Shown here: one piece after another, positions 17,058 to 26,622 of the stretch
How the letters are laid out: each line of letters begins with the position of its first letter
Position numbering within the stretch: position 1 is the first letter of the stretch
From: Lachnospiraceae bacterium
GTDB taxonomy: Bacteria > Bacillota > Clostridia > Lachnospirales > Lachnospiraceae
Length of the DNA stretch: 64,000 nt
NCBI GenBank assembly: GCA_021771695.1
Contig: JAETON010000001.1
Span: 62,001-126,000 of the forward strand
Reading direction: 5' to 3'
Made by a program: the position numbers and the translations under genes
The notes under the pieces: model-generated
The model's database searches: none
Seen by the model: the letters and a program-made list of their open reading frames with translations, nothing else
What the model was told of the DNA's origin: nothing

Positions 17058-18275
17058 TTAAAACACGGATTTTGAATCTCTGATTTGCGGGTCATAGCCG
17101 TTATCTTTTAGTGCTTTTATAATCTTTTCTTTATGTTCTGTTCCAAAGGCTTCCATTGTAATGGTAAGTTCCACTGCACTATTTCGATTAATACTTACAA
17201 ACTGGTTATGTTCCAGTTTAATAATATTTCCCTGTGTCTTGGCAATTACCTGTGATACTCTAGTTAACTCTCCCGGTTTATCTGGAAGGAATACGGAAAT
17301 CGTGAAAATACGGTCTCTGATAATCAATCCATGCTGTACTAAAGAAGCAATGGTAATTACATCCATATTACCGCCGCTGATGATTGAAACAACCTTTTTA
17401 TTTTTTACATTCAGATGTTTCAACGCTGCAATCGTCAAAAGCCCTGAATTCTCTGCCAGCATTTTATGATTTTCTAACAAATCCAAAAAGCATGGAATCA
17501 GTTCTTCATCATCCACAGTAATGATTTCATCCAGATTTTCTTTAATATATGGGAAAATCAGTTTTCCCGGAGTCTGTACGGCAGTACCGTCAGCAATCGT
17601 ATTTACATGTTCACAGGAAACTACTTTTCCTGCCTTCATGGACGCTTTCATACATGCTGCCCCTGCCGGTTCCACACCAATGACTTTAATTTTAGGATTC
17701 AAAAGTTTTGCCAAAGTTGAAACACCTGTGGCAAGACCCCCGCCGCCAATTGGCACTAAAATATAATCAACTGTTGGAAGTTCTTTGAAAATATCCATTG
17801 CGATGGTTCCCTGTCCGGTAGCTACCGTCAAGTCATCAAACGGATGTACAAAAGTATACCCTTTTTCAGATGCCAATGCAAGAGCGTGTTCGCACGCTTC
17901 ATCATAAACATTTCCATGAAGAACGACCTGTGCTCCTAAATCTTTGGTACGGTTTACTTTCAACAATGGAGTAGTTGTCGGCATAACAATGGTTGCTTTT
18001 ACCCCCTGTTTCACTGCTGCTAAAGCTACTCCCTGTGCATGATTTCCCGCAGAAGCCGTAATTAATCCTTTTTCTTTTTCTTCTTCGGAAAGTTTACTAA
18101 TCTTGTAATATGCCCCGCGGATTTTATAAGCCCCGGTAAGCTGCATATTCTCCGGTTTTAAATAAATCTGATTTCCTGTCTGTTCAGAAAAATAATCACT
18201 CTTTATCAACTTTGTCGGCAGAACTACTTCCTGCACTTTTTCATATGCTTCTTCAAAATCACGTAATGTTAACAT
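17058..18275 (-). CDS. ilvA: Threonine ammonia-lyase (threonine dehydratase) with ACT domain
   Basis: This PLP enzyme deaminates threonine to 2-oxobutanoate. The PLP lysine is in LTGAYKIRGAYYK; the phosphate-binding glycine loop is GGGGLATGVS; SAGNHAQGVA is also conserved. Residues from about 330 form one ACT-like regulatory domain (FTISVFLPDKPGELTRV). At 405 residues it is the shorter form with a single ACT domain, so whether it is the biosynthetic (isoleucine-inhibited) or catabolic enzyme is uncertain. The start is the ATG at 18275 with GAGGAG 8 nt upstream; the track start adds 27 residues that are ftsY coding sequence. It begins 1 nt after the ftsY stop. Confidence 0.94.
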   Translation of the reverse strand: MLTLRDFEEAYEKVQEVVLPTKLIKSDYFSEQTGNQIYLKPENMQLTGAYKIRGAYYKISKLSEEEKEKGLITASAGNHAQGVALAAVKQGVKATIVMPTTTPLLKVNRTKDLGAQVVLHGNVYDEACEHALALASEKGYTFVHPFDDLTVATGQGTIAMDIFKELPTVDYILVPIGGGGLATGVSTLAKLLNPKIKVIGVEPAGAACMKASMKAGKVVSCEHVNTIADGTAVQTPGKLIFPYIKENLDEIITVDDEELIPCFLDLLENHKMLAENSGLLTIAALKHLNVKNKKVVSIISGGNMDVITIASLVQHGLIIRDRIFTISVFLPDKPGELTRVSQVIAKTQGNIIKLEHNQFVSINRNSAVELTITMEAFGTEHKEKIIKALKDNGYDPQIRDSKSVF

Positions 18276-18276
18276 T

Positions 18277-19209
18277 TTACTCTTCTCCTCTTTCAAACAA
18301 GGCATTGACAAACATGTCTGAATCAAATTCCTGAAGATCATCAATCTGTTCGCCAATTCCTATATATTTTACCGGGATTCCTAACTCAGACTGAATCGCA
18401 ATTGCAATTCCTCCCTTTGCAGTTCCATCCAGTTTCGTTAAAATAATCCCTGAAATATCCGTTGCTTCTTTAAACTGTTTCGCCTGTGACAAGGCATTTT
18501 GTCCTGTTGTTCCATCCAATACAATTAATGTCTCTAAATATGCGTCACTATATTCTTTCTGAATGATCCGGTTAATTTTGCTTAACTCATTCATCAAATT
18601 CTTTTTGTTATGAAGACGTCCTGCAGTATCACAAAGAAGGATATCCACGTCTCTGGCTTTTGCCGCTGCAACTGCGTCATAAACAACAGCCGCAGGATCT
18701 GCACCTTCTGACTGGCTGATAATATCAACCCCTGCACGGTTTGCCCATTCTTTTAATTGTTCAATAGCACCTGCACGAAATGTATCTGCCGCTGCCAGAA
18801 GAACTTTCTTTCCCTGTCCTTTCAAAATAGACGCCAGTTTTCCAACAGATGTTGTTTTTCCAACTCCATTGACTCCAATGACTAAAACTACACTTTTTTT
18901 ATCTTGATACTCATAAGCACTGTCATCTAGTTTCATCTGTTCTTTGATAGAATCAATCAGCAATTGACGGCATTCTTCCGGCTCTTTTATCTTTTGTTCT
19001 TTTACTTTTACTTTTAAATCTTCAATAATGTTCATGGTTGTATCAATTCCCATATCACTCATAATTAAGATTTCTTCCAATTCTTCATAAAAGTCATCAT
19101 CAATACCCGAAAATCCGCTGAAGATAGAATCAAATCCAGCAGAAATATTGTTTCTAGTTTTGGTCAAACCCTGTGCCAGCCTGCTAAAGAATCCCTTTTT
19201 TTCACTCAT
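18277..19209 (-). CDS. ftsY: Signal recognition particle receptor FtsY
   Basis: This SRP-family GTPase docks SRP-ribosome complexes at the membrane for co-translational insertion. The short N domain (about residues 1-95) lacks the long acidic A domain of E. coli, as usual in Firmicutes. The NG domain has P-loop [16 protein letters not shown]3 motif [13 protein letters not shown] and G4/G5 motif [16 protein letters not shown] precedes the ATG. It follows smc by 14 nt in the conserved rnc-smc-ftsY order. Confidence 0.97.
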   Translation of the reverse strand: MSEKKGFFSRLAQGLTKTRNNISAGFDSIFSGFSGIDDDFYEELEEILIMSDMGIDTTMNIIEDLKVKVKEQKIKEPEECRQLLIDSIKEQMKLDDSAYEYQDKKSVVLVIGVNGVGKTTSVGKLASILKGQGKKVLLAAADTFRAGAIEQLKEWANRAGVDIISQSEGADPAAVVYDAVAAAKARDVDILLCDTAGRLHNKKNLMNELSKINRIIQKEYSDAYLETLIVLDGTTGQNALSQAKQFKEATDISGIILTKLDGTAKGGIAIAIQSELGIPVKYIGIGEQIDDLQEFDSDMFVNALFERGEE

Positions 19210-19223
19210 TTCCCTTCCTCCTG

Positions 19224-22200
19224 TTATTCATCTAAATCATTTTCAATTAAATTTACAGAAACCTGTGTAGAAACACCTTTTTCCTGCATGGTAATTCCAT
19301 ACAATACATCTGCTGCCATCATCGTACCTCTTCGGTGCGTAATTACGATAAACTGTGTATCCTTCGTCAGCTTATGTAAATATTGTGCAAATCTTGTGAC
19401 ATTGGAATCATCCAGTGCAGCCTCAATTTCATCCAAAAGACAAAATGGAGAAGGTTTCAAATTCTGAATTGCAAACAGCAGTGCAATCGCTGTTAATGCC
19501 TTTTCTCCTCCGGATAACTGCATCATATTCTGCAGCTTTTTCCCCGGCGGCTGAGCAATAATGCGGATTCCTGATTCTAAGACATCATCCTCTGTAAGCT
19601 CCAGTCTGGCAACACCGCCCCCAAATAATTCCACAAACACCTTCTGGAACATCTCCCGGATATCATGAAATTTCTCATCAAACTGTCTGCGCATAGCATC
19701 TTCTAATTCATCAATCAGACCTGTTAAATGAGCTTCTGCTTTTACAATATCCTCATACTGTTTTTTCATAAACTCATATCGTTCCGAAATTGCTTTATAA
19801 TCTTCTATTGCGTTAACATTCACCGGTCCAAGCTTTCTAATATTGCTTTTTATTTCAGAAATTTCTTCTTTTAATGTAGAAAGGCTTTCTGTAATTTCTT
19901 CACCCATGCGGCTCCTTGCCTGATTATAGGTAATCTCATAGTTTTCCCACATATAATCCAGAAGTTCCTGCTGTCTTTCTTCCTGTTTTTCTTTTGCACT
20001 ACTTAAACGGAAAACTTCTTTGTCAAAACCATTGGCACGTTCCATAATTTCTTCTCGTTCCTTCATGGTTTCTTTATAAATCTCTGTCCGGCTTTCCACT
20101 TCCTTCTGCATTTCAAGAAGATCTTTTGTCTGTTTTTGAATATTATCTGTACCATCTTGTATATCAGCTTTTCGTTTCACAATTTGTGCCTCAATATATT
20201 TCACGGCACCGCTGACATCTTCTGCATTTTCCAGATTCTGCTTCAATTCTGTTTGAAGTTTTTCCAGTTCAAAATGAATCCGGTCATAATTACTGTCTTC
20301 AAACTCCAGTTTCTGTTTCAACTGCCCTGCCTGCATATGAATGTCTCCAATGGCACGAGACTCTTCCTCCGCCTGCCGGTGGATATGATTAAGTTTTTCT
20401 TCAATATCCTGCATCTTCTGCTCATCTGTTTTGTTTGCCACCTCCAAATCAGATTTTTTATCAAGCAATACCGATGCATCATCTTTTGCTGTTTCTTTTT
20501 CCTGTTTTAAGGCTTCTATCTGCTGATTCAGCATATCTTTCCGTTCAATCATACCTTTTGCCTGATTACATAAAGCAGCGAAAGACATTTCCTGTGTATT
20601 TAAACCTAGAGAAATCTGCTGATATTCTCCATTTAATTTTACCACAGTTTCTTGATATTCTTTGATTTTTTTTGTATTTTCTTTCCACTTTTCTTCATCC
20701 GCTTGAATTTTTATCCGAATCTGCTCTAATTTATTCTCCAGTTCTTTCACTTCACGGTTTCTTCCCAAAAGATTACTTTTATTTTTAAAAGCACCTCCTG
20801 ACATAGAACCGCCGCGGTTTAATGCATCCCCGTCTAAAGTCACAATACGAATGGAATGATGATATTTATTCGCAATCGCAATTCCTGCATTCATATCTTT
20901 TACGACCAAAACTTGTCCCAGAAGCGAAGCAAACAGGCCGCTGTATCGTTCCTCAAAAGATACCAGTTCATTGGCAGGACCAATAACTCCCGGTTCTATC
21001 AACACCTCTTTTCTGGAAAACATTTTTCCTTTGACTGCATCTAACGGAAGAAACGTCACTCTTCCATAACGGTTTTGCTTTAGAAATTCTATCATCTGTT
21101 TTGCTGTATTCTGGGTATCCGTTACAATATTTTGAATACTTCCACCCAAAGCAGTTTCAATGGCTGATTCATATCTTTGATCTACTTTTATAATATCTGC
21201 AACTGCGCCAATTATCCCCGAAACTATCGGTTTCTGCTCCATGACTTTCTTGATTCCAAAACCATAACCGTCATACCGCTCCGCCATATTCCGCAAAGTT
21301 TCGTAATTGGAATGCATCCGATGATATTTTTCTTTCTTTCCAGATAAAATCTGATCTAGTTCCTGACGTTCACTCTGCAGTTTTTCTATAATTCTTTGCC
21401 TATTCCGAATCTGGATTTCCAAGGTCTGTTTTGTCTCTTTTAACTCTGTAATTTTACTTTTCAAATTTTGTTGATCAGCCTGCCCTGCTGATAATTCCTT
21501 CTCTAATGTCTGTTTTTGATGCTCTAACCCGGCAATTCGGACATTTAGCTGTTCCTCTACTGTATGAAATCGTTCCAACTGGCTGGCAACTTTCATCTGA
21601 CTGTTGTTAAAGTCGCTTAGCTGCTGCTGTAAAACAGAAAGTTCCTCTTCCAGTTCCTGCATTTCTTTTTGAAAAAAGGCGACTTCACTTTCTTTTTCCA
21701 CACGTACTTTTTTGATATTTTCATATTGTCTGCGGATTTTTGCAGCTTCTTGTTGAATTTCCTGTATCTGCTGCTGCTTTTCTTTTATTTCACGTTCCAA
21801 ACGTTCACGCTCAGAAATATGATGGTCTTCCTTGGTCTTTTCCGTATTAATTTGTTCTTCCAGAACTTTAATTTCACCTTCCTGGCGCTGTATCGCAACC
21901 TTTCCTTCAGAAATCTGTTCTGTCACACTGGAAATTGTTTCTTTCAACGCATTTAAACGGCGGTCTTCTTCTTCATATTTTGCCTTTGCCGCCTCCATTT
22001 TAGCATTGGCCTCTTTCATTTCTCTTACTGCAATTTCAATTTTTTCATCCAGAGTTTCCAATTCTGCCGCTAATTTATTATTTTCCAGCAAAAAGAGTTT
22101 CATATCTCTTTCTTTTAGTTGGTCTCTGTAAATGAAATATTCTTTTGCCTTCTCTGACTGCCTCTTTAATGGTCCAACCTGACGATCCAATTCTGTTAAA

Positions 22201-22781
22201 ATATCTGTAACTCTCGTTAAGTTTTCCCTTTCTGCATCCAGTGACTTTTGTGTTTCACTTTTGTTTTTTTTGTACTTTACAATTCCGGCAGCTTCATCAA
22301 ATAATTCTCTGCGGTCCTCTGGTTTTCCACTTAAAATCTGGTCAATCTGGCCTTGTCCAATAATGGAATACCCTTCTTTTCCCACACCGGTATCAAAAAA
22401 TAATTCTACAATATCTTTCCTTCGGCAAGGACTTCCATTCATTAAATATTCACTTTCACCGGAACGGTAAACTCTTCTTGCCACCGTCACTTCCCCAAAC
22501 TGAATGGGCAGACTTCCATCACTATTATCCAAAGTAATTGCTACATAAGCCGAACCCATAGGCTTTCTAAGCTCTGTTCCTGAAAATATAACGTCTTCCA
22601 TTTTGGCACCGCGCAGCTGTTTGGCACTCTGCTCTCCAAGCACCCACCGGACAGCATCTGCAACATTACTCTTTCCGCTTCCATTTGGACCTACAATTCC
22701 AGTAATTCCGTTGTCAAATTTAAATATCATCTTATGGGCAAAAGATTTAAAACCATTGACTTCAATACTTTTTAAATACAT
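19224..22781 (-). CDS. smc: Chromosome segregation protein SMC
   Basis: This is the condensin ATPase subunit that loads on the chromosome with ScpA/ScpB and extrudes loops. It shows Walker A (GPNGSGKSNVADAVRW), a long coiled coil broken by the hinge around GFGIKKVMEQKP to LDGDALNRGGSMSGG, the ABC signature QLSGGEKALTAIAL and Walker B PFCLLDEIEAALD. I prefer the ATG at 22781 (MYLKSIEVNGFKSF) because GAGG lies just before it and overlaps the ATG at 22787; the 1185-residue length is normal. ScpA/B are not in the window. Confidence 0.97.
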   Translation of the reverse strand: MYLKSIEVNGFKSFAHKMIFKFDNGITGIVGPNGSGKSNVADAVRWVLGEQSAKQLRGAKMEDVIFSGTELRKPMGSAYVAITLDNSDGSLPIQFGEVTVARRVYRSGESEYLMNGSPCRRKDIVELFFDTGVGKEGYSIIGQGQIDQILSGKPEDRRELFDEAAGIVKYKKNKSETQKSLDAERENLTRVTDILTELDRQVGPLKRQSEKAKEYFIYRDQLKERDMKLFLLENNKLAAELETLDEKIEIAVREMKEANAKMEAAKAKYEEEDRRLNALKETISSVTEQISEGKVAIQRQEGEIKVLEEQINTEKTKEDHHISERERLEREIKEKQQQIQEIQQEAAKIRRQYENIKKVRVEKESEVAFFQKEMQELEEELSVLQQQLSDFNNSQMKVASQLERFHTVEEQLNVRIAGLEHQKQTLEKELSAGQADQQNLKSKITELKETKQTLEIQIRNRQRIIEKLQSERQELDQILSGKKEKYHRMHSNYETLRNMAERYDGYGFGIKKVMEQKPIVSGIIGAVADIIKVDQRYESAIETALGGSIQNIVTDTQNTAKQMIEFLKQNRYGRVTFLPLDAVKGKMFSRKEVLIEPGVIGPANELVSFEERYSGLFASLLGQVLVVKDMNAGIAIANKYHHSIRIVTLDGDALNRGGSMSGGAFKNKSNLLGRNREVKELENKLEQIRIKIQADEEKWKENTKKIKEYQETVVKLNGEYQQISLGLNTQEMSFAALCNQAKGMIERKDMLNQQIEALKQEKETAKDDASVLLDKKSDLEVANKTDEQKMQDIEEKLNHIHRQAEEESRAIGDIHMQAGQLKQKLEFEDSNYDRIHFELEKLQTELKQNLENAEDVSGAVKYIEAQIVKRKADIQDGTDNIQKQTKDLLEMQKEVESRTEIYKETMKEREEIMERANGFDKEVFRLSSAKEKQEERQQELLDYMWENYEITYNQARSRMGEEITESLSTLKEEISEIKSNIRKLGPVNVNAIEDYKAISERYEFMKKQYEDIVKAEAHLTGLIDELEDAMRRQFDEKFHDIREMFQKVFVELFGGGVARLELTEDDVLESGIRIIAQPPGKKLQNMMQLSGGEKALTAIALLFAIQNLKPSPFCLLDEIEAALDDSNVTRFAQYLHKLTKDTQFIVITHRRGTMMAADVLYGITMQEKGVSTQVSVNLIENDLDE

Positions 22782-22796
22782 GTCCATCCTCTACTT

Positions 22797-23483
22797 TTAT
22801 TTTTTATATTTTTTAATAGCTTCAAATGCTGCATGCTGCTGGGCTGTTTTCTTACTTCTTCCAACGCCCATACCAATTACTTCATCACCCAGTCTTGCCT
22901 CTACCGTAAATTGTTTTTGATGATCCGGTCCTTCTTCTTTTACAAGTACATAATGAAGCGTCTCATTTCCTTCTCCCTGCACAATTTCCTGCAGCTGTGT
23001 CTTGGCATCAAAAAACAAAACTTTATTTTCTACATCTTTCAGCAGATAGGTTTCCACAAATTTTCTGGCAGATTCCAGCCCTTGATCCAAATAAACAGCA
23101 CCAATTACAGCTTCAAAAGCATCAGACAAAATAGAATCTCTCTCTCTTCCGCCTGTCATATCTTCTCCTTTGCTTAACAAAAGATATTCTCCCAATGCAA
23201 TATCTTTTGCACACATGGCTAACGTCGGCTCACACACTAAACTTGCTCTGAGTTTTGTAAGTTTCCCTTCTGGTTCCCTTTTATAAGTGCGGAATAAATA
23301 GTCACTAGTTACCAGTTCCAACACGGCATCTCCTAAAAATTCCAAACGTTCATTATTTTTCTCTTTACTCATTTTTCGTTCGTTTGCGTAAGAACTGTGA
23401 ATCAATGCATGATGAAGTAGTTTTGGATTCTGAAATGAAATTCCAATTTTCTTCTGGAATTCTTCTATATTTCTTTCTTTCAT
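22797..23483 (-). CDS. rnc: Ribonuclease III
   Basis: This dsRNA-specific endonuclease processes rRNA and mRNAs. The catalytic signature NERLEFLGDAVLELV is intact and the second acidic site is in DAFEAVIGAVYLD. The dsRNA-binding domain follows (QLQEIVQGEGNETLHY to KKTAQQHAAFEAIK). The 228-residue length is standard. Its ATG shares one base with the plsX stop (TAATG), and a purine-rich AAAGGAAAAGG run inside plsX acts as RBS. Confidence 0.96.
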   Translation of the reverse strand: MKERNIEEFQKKIGISFQNPKLLHHALIHSSYANERKMSKEKNNERLEFLGDAVLELVTSDYLFRTYKREPEGKLTKLRASLVCEPTLAMCAKDIALGEYLLLSKGEDMTGGRERDSILSDAFEAVIGAVYLDQGLESARKFVETYLLKDVENKVLFFDAKTQLQEIVQGEGNETLHYVLVKEEGPDHQKQFTVEARLGDEVIGMGVGRSKKTAQQHAAFEAIKKYKK

Positions 23484-24502
23484 TACTTCTTTTCCTTTTC
23501 CTTTGAAATTCCTGCTTTAATTTTTTGATTAATTTCCTGCTCTGTAAATGTAATACATTGGATAATGGCATTTTTCATTTCTTTTGCCGTTGCAGAACCA
23601 TGAACTTTCACAACTAAGCCGTTTAAACCAAGCAGAGGTGCTCCGCCGTATTCTGATGCATCAAAGCGCTTCAATGTTTTTTTCAATGCAGGTTTTGCTA
23701 AAAGTGCACCGATTTTACTCTTTAGGGAACTCATCATTCCTGCCTTAATTTCTTTTACAAGAACTGCAGACAATCCTTCTGATAATTTTAAAATTACATT
23801 TCCCACAAATGCATCACATACAACAACATCTGCTGCTCCATAAGGTACATCTCTTGGCTCAATGCTGCCGGTAAAATTTAAATCTTCACATGCACGAAGC
23901 AAAGGTGCTGTTGCTTTTACCAGTTGATTGCCTTTTGCTTCTTCCATTCCAATATTAACCAAAGCAACTTTCGGAGAAGGAACTCCAATGACATGTTCCA
24001 TATATAGAGAACCCATCTTTGCAAATTCAACCAGATATTCTGGTTTTGCATCCATGTTTGCTCCTGCATCAATTAAAAGCATAACACCTTTTGCTGTTGG
24101 CATAATTGCCCCAAGAGGTGCTCTTTTAATTCCCTTGATTCGTCCTACGACAAATTGTCCGCCTACAAGAATTGCCCCGGAACTTCCTGCGGAAACAAAT
24201 GCATCTGCGGTTTGATCCTTCACCATCTTCATGGCAACCACCATGGAAGAATCTTTCTTCTTACGAATCGCTTCTACAGGAGATTCGTCACAAGAAATTT
24301 CTTCTTCTGCATTTACCACTTCAATCTGTTCACTTTTGTATTGATATTTTTTCAATTCTTCATGTATTCTTCCTGCTTTTCCTACAAGAAATACTTTGAT
24401 GTCATTTCTTTCATTTACTGCATCAATCGCACCTTTTACAATTTCTTCAGGAGCATTATCTCCACCCATTGCATCTAAGGCTACTTTCATTAATTTTTCC
24501 AT
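23483..24502 (-). CDS. plsX: Phosphate acyltransferase PlsX
   Basis: This converts acyl-ACP and phosphate to acyl-phosphate, the donor for PlsY in phospholipid synthesis; it is a peripheral membrane enzyme. Signatures are VALDAMGGDNAPEEIVKGA, FVSAGSSGAILVGG and GLNGLVVKVHGSA. AAAGGAG lies 6 nt before the ATG. The usual next gene in many Firmicutes, acpP, is absent: plsX overlaps rnc by one base. The product ends in a lysine-rich KAGISKEKEKK. Confidence 0.96.
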   Translation of the reverse strand: MEKLMKVALDAMGGDNAPEEIVKGAIDAVNERNDIKVFLVGKAGRIHEELKKYQYKSEQIEVVNAEEEISCDESPVEAIRKKKDSSMVVAMKMVKDQTADAFVSAGSSGAILVGGQFVVGRIKGIKRAPLGAIMPTAKGVMLLIDAGANMDAKPEYLVEFAKMGSLYMEHVIGVPSPKVALVNIGMEEAKGNQLVKATAPLLRACEDLNFTGSIEPRDVPYGAADVVVCDAFVGNVILKLSEGLSAVLVKEIKAGMMSSLKSKIGALLAKPALKKTLKRFDASEYGGAPLLGLNGLVVKVHGSATAKEMKNAIIQCITFTEQEINQKIKAGISKEKEKK

Positions 24503-24557
24503 AAGTAACTCCTTTCTATTTGAGTTTCTCCATAATTAAAATTTCTTATGATATAAA

Positions 24558-24592
24558 GGAAAGCACCATACGTCTAAACGCATGATGCTTCC
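24558..24592 (-). terminator. Hairpin between rpmF and plsX
   Basis: In the minus direction GGAAGCATCATGCGT pairs with ACGTATGGTGCTTTCC, with G-U pairs and one bulge, followed by CCTTTATAT. The U-tract is poor, so it may be a partial terminator or an RNA-processing site that sets rpmF above plsX. Confidence 0.45.
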
Positions 24593-24616
24593 AACAAATG
24601 TACGTCCCTCGTACAA

Positions 24617-24802
24617 TTATTCAGCGTGTGCTGAAACAATTTCTTTTTTATTGTAAGATCCGCAGGCTTTACATACTCTGTGAGGCATCATCAGTGCACC
24701 ACATTTGCTGCATTTCACAAGTGTTGGAGCAGTCATCTTCCAGTTTGCTCTACGTTTGTTTCTTCTTCCTTTGGATGATTTATTCTTTGGACAAATTGAC
24801 AT
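24617..24802 (-). CDS. rpmF: 50S ribosomal protein L32
   Basis: This 61-residue large-subunit protein begins MSICPKNKSSKGRRNKRRAN. Two CxxC pairs (CSKCG, CKACG) show the zinc-binding form. The track ORF is too long. The true start is the ATG at 24802, with AAGGAGGTG upstream lying inside the last codons of the DUF177 gene. This yceD-rpmF-plsX order is widely conserved. Confidence 0.97.
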   Translation of the reverse strand: MSICPKNKSSKGRRNKRRANWKMTAPTLVKCSKCGALMMPHRVCKACGSYNKKEIVSAHAE

Positions 24803-24806
24803 TGGT

Positions 24807-25322
24807 TTACACCTCCTTAAAATTCTTAAAAATATCCTGAATCGCTGCCATACGCGGGTCTGCCACCGTACGATCGCAGCCACACTCTTTCTCATTCAGA
24901 TTTGTTCCGCATACCGGGCAAAGCCCTTTACAGTCTTCTCTGCAAAGGAGTTTTGACGGAAGTTTCGGAACAACTTCATCGAAGATAAGCACGTCCAGAT
25001 CCAGAGACTTATCGTCCAGATAAGAAAATTCTCCGTCTGTCTTGTCCAGATGTTCAAAATCCACTTCTTCCATAACATTCAAAATTACAGCATATGACAC
25101 CTCGTTAAGGCATCGGTCACATGGAATTCCCAGAGTAATCTCTGTCTGAAATTCCCATGATACTGTGTTCTTCCCTGTATTTTTCAGCACCAGTGGAAAT
25201 GTCTCTTTCTTACGGATGGGATAAGACACACCTCTAAGCTTAATCTCCTCCATATCAATGGATGCTTCCACTGTCTCTGTATAATTCATGGCTGAAATAA
25301 ATTTTGATAACTGAATCTTCAT
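24807..25322 (-). CDS. yceD: DUF177 (YceD) family protein
   Basis: This conserved protein is almost always encoded just before rpmF and has been linked to 23S rRNA accumulation in plants and bacteria; its exact role is not settled. Cysteine pairs are visible in PCDRCLNEV and in CREDCKGLCPVCGTNL, suggesting metal binding, plus CGCD near the end. The start is an ATG with AGGAG 5 nt upstream. It is the first gene of the yceD-rpmF-plsX-rnc-smc-ftsY-ilvA run. Confidence 0.9.
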   Translation of the reverse strand: MKIQLSKFISAMNYTETVEASIDMEEIKLRGVSYPIRKKETFPLVLKNTGKNTVSWEFQTEITLGIPCDRCLNEVSYAVILNVMEEVDFEHLDKTDGEFSYLDDKSLDLDVLIFDEVVPKLPSKLLCREDCKGLCPVCGTNLNEKECGCDRTVADPRMAAIQDIFKNFKEV

Positions 25323-25350
25323 ACTATCTCCTAAAAAATCATACCGTACT

Positions 25351-25379
25351 ATTATACGAATGCCTCAGCAGTTTGTCAA
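25351..25379 (-). promoter_or_regulatory. Consensus sigma-A promoter for yceD-rpmF
   Basis: On the minus strand TTGACA (25374-25379), a 17-nt spacer and TATAAT (25351-25356) match the sigma-A consensus at all 12 positions. It should be a very strong housekeeping promoter for the ribosomal-protein operon. Confidence 0.92.
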
Positions 25380-25397
25380 GAAATTTCCCTTACTTTT

Positions 25398-26591
25398 TTA
25401 TTTTACCAGTGCAACCGTATCTCGTGCAATCATCAGTTCTTCATTGGTTGGAACACAAAGCAATGCAACCTTAGAATCTTCTGTTGAAATCACTGCTGCT
25501 TCCCCATGAACATCATTCTTTTCATCATCAATCTTGGCACCAAGATATCCCAGATACTCACAAATTGCAGCTCGTGTAAGATTATCATTTTCTCCAAGTC
25601 CTGCAGTAAATGCAATCGCATCTACACCATTCATAGCGGCTGTATAAGCTCCAATATATTTTGCAACACGGTAAGCATATGCATCTAATGCTGCTGCAGC
25701 TGCTTTATTTCCTTCGTCCTTAGCTGCTTTTACATCTCTAAAGTCAGAAGATACACCGCCGGACAAACCATATACACCAGATTCCTTATTTAAAATATTT
25801 AATACTTCTGATGCAGTCTTGTTTTCTTTATTTGCAATAAATTCAATAATTGCAGGGTCCATATCTCCAGAACGTGTTCCCATAATTAAACCTTCTAATG
25901 GTGTTAGTCCCATAGAAGTATCGACAGATTTTCCTCCCTTAACAGCTGTAACGCTGGCACCATTTCCAAGATGACAGACAATGATTTTTAAATCTTTGAT
26001 ATCTTTTCCAAGCATTTTTGCTGCTTCTGAGGAAACAAACTGATGAGAAGTTCCATGGAATCCATAACGGCGGATTCCGTCTTCATCATAATATTTGCGT
26101 GGAATTCCATATAAATATGCTTTTTCCGGCATTGTCTGATGGAATGCTGTATCAAATACTGCTGCCATCGGAAGATTCGGCATCAGTTCCTGACATGCAC
26201 GCACACCAATTAATCCTGCCGGATTATGAAGCGGTGCAAACACGCTGCATTCTTCTACTTCTTTTATAACTTCTTCTGTAATAATACAGGATTTTGTAAA
26301 TTTCTCGCCGCCATGCACGATACGGTGTCCCACTGCACCGATCTCATCCAAGCTTTCTACTACACCGTTTTCCTTATCTGTTAACTGTTCCAGTACAATT
26401 CCAATGGCCGTTTTGTGATCCGGCATTGCAGGTGTTGTCTGAATCTTATCTTTTCCTGCCGGCTGATGTGTTAATGCACCATCGATTCCAATTCTTTCAC
26501 ATAATCCCTTTGCCAGAACTTCTTCTGTCTGAGAATCAATCAACTGATATTTTAAAGATGAGCTTCCGCAATTAATAACTAAAACTTTCAT
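25398..26591 (-). CDS. ackA: Acetate kinase
   Basis: This converts acetyl phosphate and ADP to acetate and ATP, the last energy-yielding step of acetogenic fermentation. Signatures are VLVINCGSSSLKYQL at the N terminus, VGHRIVHGG, HLGNGASVTAVKGG and GGLGEND-type FTAGLGENDNLTR. The 397-residue length is standard. It lies 31 nt after pta in one operon. Confidence 0.98.
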   Translation of the reverse strand: MKVLVINCGSSSLKYQLIDSQTEEVLAKGLCERIGIDGALTHQPAGKDKIQTTPAMPDHKTAIGIVLEQLTDKENGVVESLDEIGAVGHRIVHGGEKFTKSCIITEEVIKEVEECSVFAPLHNPAGLIGVRACQELMPNLPMAAVFDTAFHQTMPEKAYLYGIPRKYYDEDGIRRYGFHGTSHQFVSSEAAKMLGKDIKDLKIIVCHLGNGASVTAVKGGKSVDTSMGLTPLEGLIMGTRSGDMDPAIIEFIANKENKTASEVLNILNKESGVYGLSGGVSSDFRDVKAAKDEGNKAAAAALDAYAYRVAKYIGAYTAAMNGVDAIAFTAGLGENDNLTRAAICEYLGYLGAKIDDEKNDVHGEAAVISTEDSKVALLCVPTNEELMIARDTVALVK

Positions 26592-26622
26592 TCTTCCTAT
26601 ATTCCTTTCATCCCGATTCTTT

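Noticed and set aside
20136-20510. 124-residue plus-strand ORF inside smc
   Set aside because: It is antisense to the smc coiled coil, hydrophobic by complementarity, without RBS.
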